The notes under the pieces: generated by a model
The model's database searches: none
The model's input: the letters and a program-made list of their open reading frames with translations, nothing else
What the model was told of the DNA's origin: nothing
Translations under genes and position numbers: made by a program
Part shown: piece by piece, positions 62,561 to 64,000 of the stretch
How positions within the stretch are numbered: position 1 is the first letter of the stretch
Layout of the letters: each line of letters starts with the position of its first letter
From: Lachnospiraceae bacterium
Lineage (GTDB): Bacteria; Bacillota; Clostridia; Lachnospirales; Bianqueaceae
Direction: 5' to 3'
DNA length: 64,000 bases
Assembly: GCA_022794035.1 (NCBI GenBank)
Contig: JAAWDX010000003.1
Span: forward strand, 124,001-188,000

Positions 62561-62986
62561 ATGGAAAAAGAAATCAAAATACAAATGATCAGTCGTTTTC
62601 AAAACGAGGCGGCGCCGCTGCAGCGCGAGCTAAAGGCTCGTTACCGCCTTGCAGAGCGCGAAGCAAAGCTGATCTATAAGCAGCAGCTGGATCCGCAGCA
62701 GGAGCAGTACACGCCCGAAATCCTCACAGTAGTGATCACGCCGGGGGGAAGAGCGCAGAGGGTGCAGATGAAGCGCCCCGGTACACGCCTTCAGCTAAGC
62801 TTTCAGCAAGGCATTGCCTGTACAGCCATCTATGATACGCCGGCCGGAGCCATAGAAGCAGAGCTGCATACGCAGCAACTGGACGGCTGTTTTCTGGCGG
62901 GCGAGATTGATCTGCGCCTGCAGTATGAGCTTAAGCTGGGCAGCGAGTCTATGGGCGTAACGATATTGGAAATCAGAAGCATATAA
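62561..62986 (+). CDS. DUF1934 (YwiB-like) beta-barrel protein
   Basis: 141 residues. Lipocalin-like beta-barrel pattern: EREAKLIYKQQL near 35, VVITPGGRAQRVQMKRPG, then GCFLAGEIDLRLQYELKLGSESMGVTILEI at the C-terminus, all in line with DUF1934. Starts four bases after murI. Role unknown. Confidence 0.85.
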   Translation: MEKEIKIQMISRFQNEAAPLQRELKARYRLAEREAKLIYKQQLDPQQEQYTPEILTVVITPGGRAQRVQMKRPGTRLQLSFQQGIACTAIYDTPAGAIEAELHTQQLDGCFLAGEIDLRLQYELKLGSESMGVTILEIRSI

Positions 62987-63012
62987 AAAAGGAAGCCGAT
63001 CGGCTTCCTTTT
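62987..63012. terminator. Bidirectional terminator after the ddl-murI-DUF1934 operon
   Basis: A perfectly palindromic AAAAGGAAGCCG-AT-CGGCTTCCTTTT, T-rich on both sides (TATTTTTT on plus, ATAT on minus). It serves convergent genes. Confidence 0.8.
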
Positions 63013-63478
63013 ATTTTTTGCTCTGCATATCGCTGACCTTATTCGCCAGCTTTTCACGCCATGTGAGCTTGCGTTCAAATTCAACTTTCTTTTCACCTTT
63101 TTTAGCTGTGTTAAAGCTCATGATATATCCGCCGGAGACCTCAAGTTTGACAATTTTTTTAACCGGCAAAGCCTCGAACACCTGCTTATCAGAAAACATT
63201 GTTAAAATCTGAGGTCCTACTTTGACCTTGACCAGCGGCACCTTTTGAAAACGCATGCGCTTAGGAACCTGTTCCATAACGGATTTTGGCATATTGGCCT
63301 GAGAAATTCTGATCTTTTTTTTGTCAATAATCAAAGCGGAAATGGTTTGTTTATTTTGCTCCACAATCTGCATAGAAGCAGCCTGCTTCTTTTGCATCTT
63401 CTTGCCCAGAAAGTAAAGACCGACGAGAACGAGTGCAATAATAATGATAACGGTAAAAAATATTCCAAGTGCGTCCAA
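63011..63478 (-). CDS. Membrane-anchored hypothetical protein
   Basis: 155 residues. One N-terminal membrane helix (about 5-26) without a cleavage site, then a basic soluble part (many Lys) with VPLVKVKVGPQILTMFSDKQVF and LEVSGGYIMSF. I do not recognise the family. A cytoplasmic position of the soluble part is likely from the charge distribution. Divergent from cardiolipin synthase. AAAGGAGG ribosome site. Confidence 0.75.
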   Translation of the reverse strand: MDALGIFFTVIIIIALVLVGLYFLGKKMQKKQAASMQIVEQNKQTISALIIDKKKIRISQANMPKSVMEQVPKRMRFQKVPLVKVKVGPQILTMFSDKQVFEALPVKKIVKLEVSGGYIMSFNTAKKGEKKVEFERKLTWREKLANKVSDMQSKK

Positions 63479-63585
63479 GGGAATAGGCCTCCTTTAAATC
63501 AAATAAGCCAGAGTCATTATGCTGGCATTATATGCATATCAATCTTTAGTTTAGTCTATTTGTGAGGATTAGTCAATAATTTTTC

Positions 63586-63614
63586 TTGAAAAGTTCTTAA
63601 ATGTAGCATATACT
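63586..63614 (+). promoter_or_regulatory. Promoter of the cardiolipin synthase gene
   Basis: TTGAAA (63586-63591), 17-base spacer, TATACT (63609-63614). Confidence 0.75.
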
Positions 63615-63643
63615 AAATCATATGCAATTAAGGAGGAGAAGGC

Positions 63644-64000
63644 ATGTGGGCAGGATTTGTTGATATTATTGCAGAAGTGAGTCGGTACATATTTTGGATC
63701 AATATGCTGCTTGGGCTGATTCTGGTATTTTTTGAGCGTAGAAATACCGGTACGCTATGGGCGTGGCTGCTATTGATGTTTTTTGTGCCGATAGCCGGCT
63801 TCCTTTTTTATTTATATTTCGGACAGGATCTTCGCAAAACAAAAATGTTTAAGGCTAAGCAAGTAGAAGATATGATTCAGATTGCGGAGCTGCAAAAGAA
63901 ACGAATCGATGATAAAACCAGAAATCCGCTGCCTCAGTATGAGCAGTATATGGATACAGCCAGGATGCTGCTGGACAGCGGGCAGGCCGTGATCAGCGAT
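63644..64000 (+). CDS. cls: Cardiolipin synthase, N-terminal part (runs off the window)
   Basis: 119 codons are visible. Two membrane helices (about 13-31 and 38-58) and the PLDc_N pattern (GTLWAWLLLMFFVPIAGFLFYLYFGQD, i.e. W-x3-L...P..GF..Y...G) identify the start of a ClsA-type cardiolipin synthase. The two phospholipase D HKD motifs would lie beyond the edge. AGGAGGAG ribosome site before the ATG. Confidence 0.85.
   Translation, partial: MWAGFVDIIAEVSRYIFWINMLLGLILVFFERRNTGTLWAWLLLMFFVPIAGFLFYLYFGQDLRKTKMFKAKQVEDMIQIAELQKKRIDDKTRNPLPQYEQYMDTARMLLDSGQAVISD

Overview
The window looks like a chromosomal segment of a Gram-positive anaerobe of the class Clostridia, most likely Lachnospiraceae. 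This is inferred from the gene families: a repeat-rich surface protein with a TGD-type C-terminal anchor, an ECF vitamin transporter S subunit, DUF3842, DUF1934 and DUF4180 proteins, strong AGGAGG ribosome sites and a LytR-CpsA-Psr (LCP) cell-wall ligase. No rRNA or other strict species marker is present, so the assignment rests on gene content only.

Layout. 0-8.6 kb: start of an XRE regulator (cut by the window edge), a 1,925-residue secreted repeat protein, a truncated DUF3842 relic, an ECF S-component overlapping a uridine-kinase-like enzyme, and a sugar O-acetyltransferase. 8.6-13.5 kb (minus strand): a stand-alone Mrr-like nuclease, a GNAT enzyme, a cysteine-rich protein and a membrane GT-C glycosyltransferase. 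13.9-17.2 kb (minus): purA-guaA, the two branch enzymes of purine nucleotide synthesis, behind a consensus promoter, then a small XRE protein. 17.7-43.8 kb (plus): a long Wzx/Wzy-type capsule or exopolysaccharide locus. 44-50.8 kb: XRE regulators around a minus-strand run of DUF1177, CDF transporter, double PPK2 enzyme and glycerol kinase. 50.8-58.1 kb: a GNAT / TIM-barrel isomerase / nucleotidyltransferase operon, then minus-strand M15 peptidase, HD protein, zinc-ribbon protein, GH27 alpha-galactosidase and AI-2E family transporter. 58.2-64 kb: tRNA-Glu and tRNA-Ser, a second copy of the small XRE family, a flavodoxin-like protein, GNAT, DUF4180, ddl-murI-DUF1934, a membrane-anchored hypothetical and the start of cardiolipin synthase.

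The polysaccharide locus can be read as a pathway. A CapD/PglF-type dehydratase, a DegT aminotransferase, a PglD-type acetyltransferase and a PglC-type phosphosugar transferase could build and load a bacillosamine-like first sugar. WecB/WecC supply ManNAcA, and a TviB/WbpO-type dehydrogenase supplies a second N-acetylhexosaminuronate. LegB, LegC and a sugar nucleotidyltransferase supply a 4-amino-trideoxy sugar. Four further glycosyltransferases assemble the repeat, Wzx flips it and Wzy polymerises it. Acyltransferase-3, asparagine-synthase-like and Asp2-like enzymes probably decorate it, and the LCP protein attaches it to the wall. The middle of the locus is visibly more AT-rich than its flanks, and a DegT gene fragment near its left end points to past rearrangement.

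The most unusual non-coding signals are two tandem modules at 51.27-51.44 kb that keep a TGATATAATAA box and a loop sequence while the two arms of the main stem change together, and the closely similar leaders of two paralogous XRE genes at 17.2 and 58.6 kb, each with the ribosome-binding site inside a short inverted repeat. Operator-like inverted repeats also sit at the capsule promoter.
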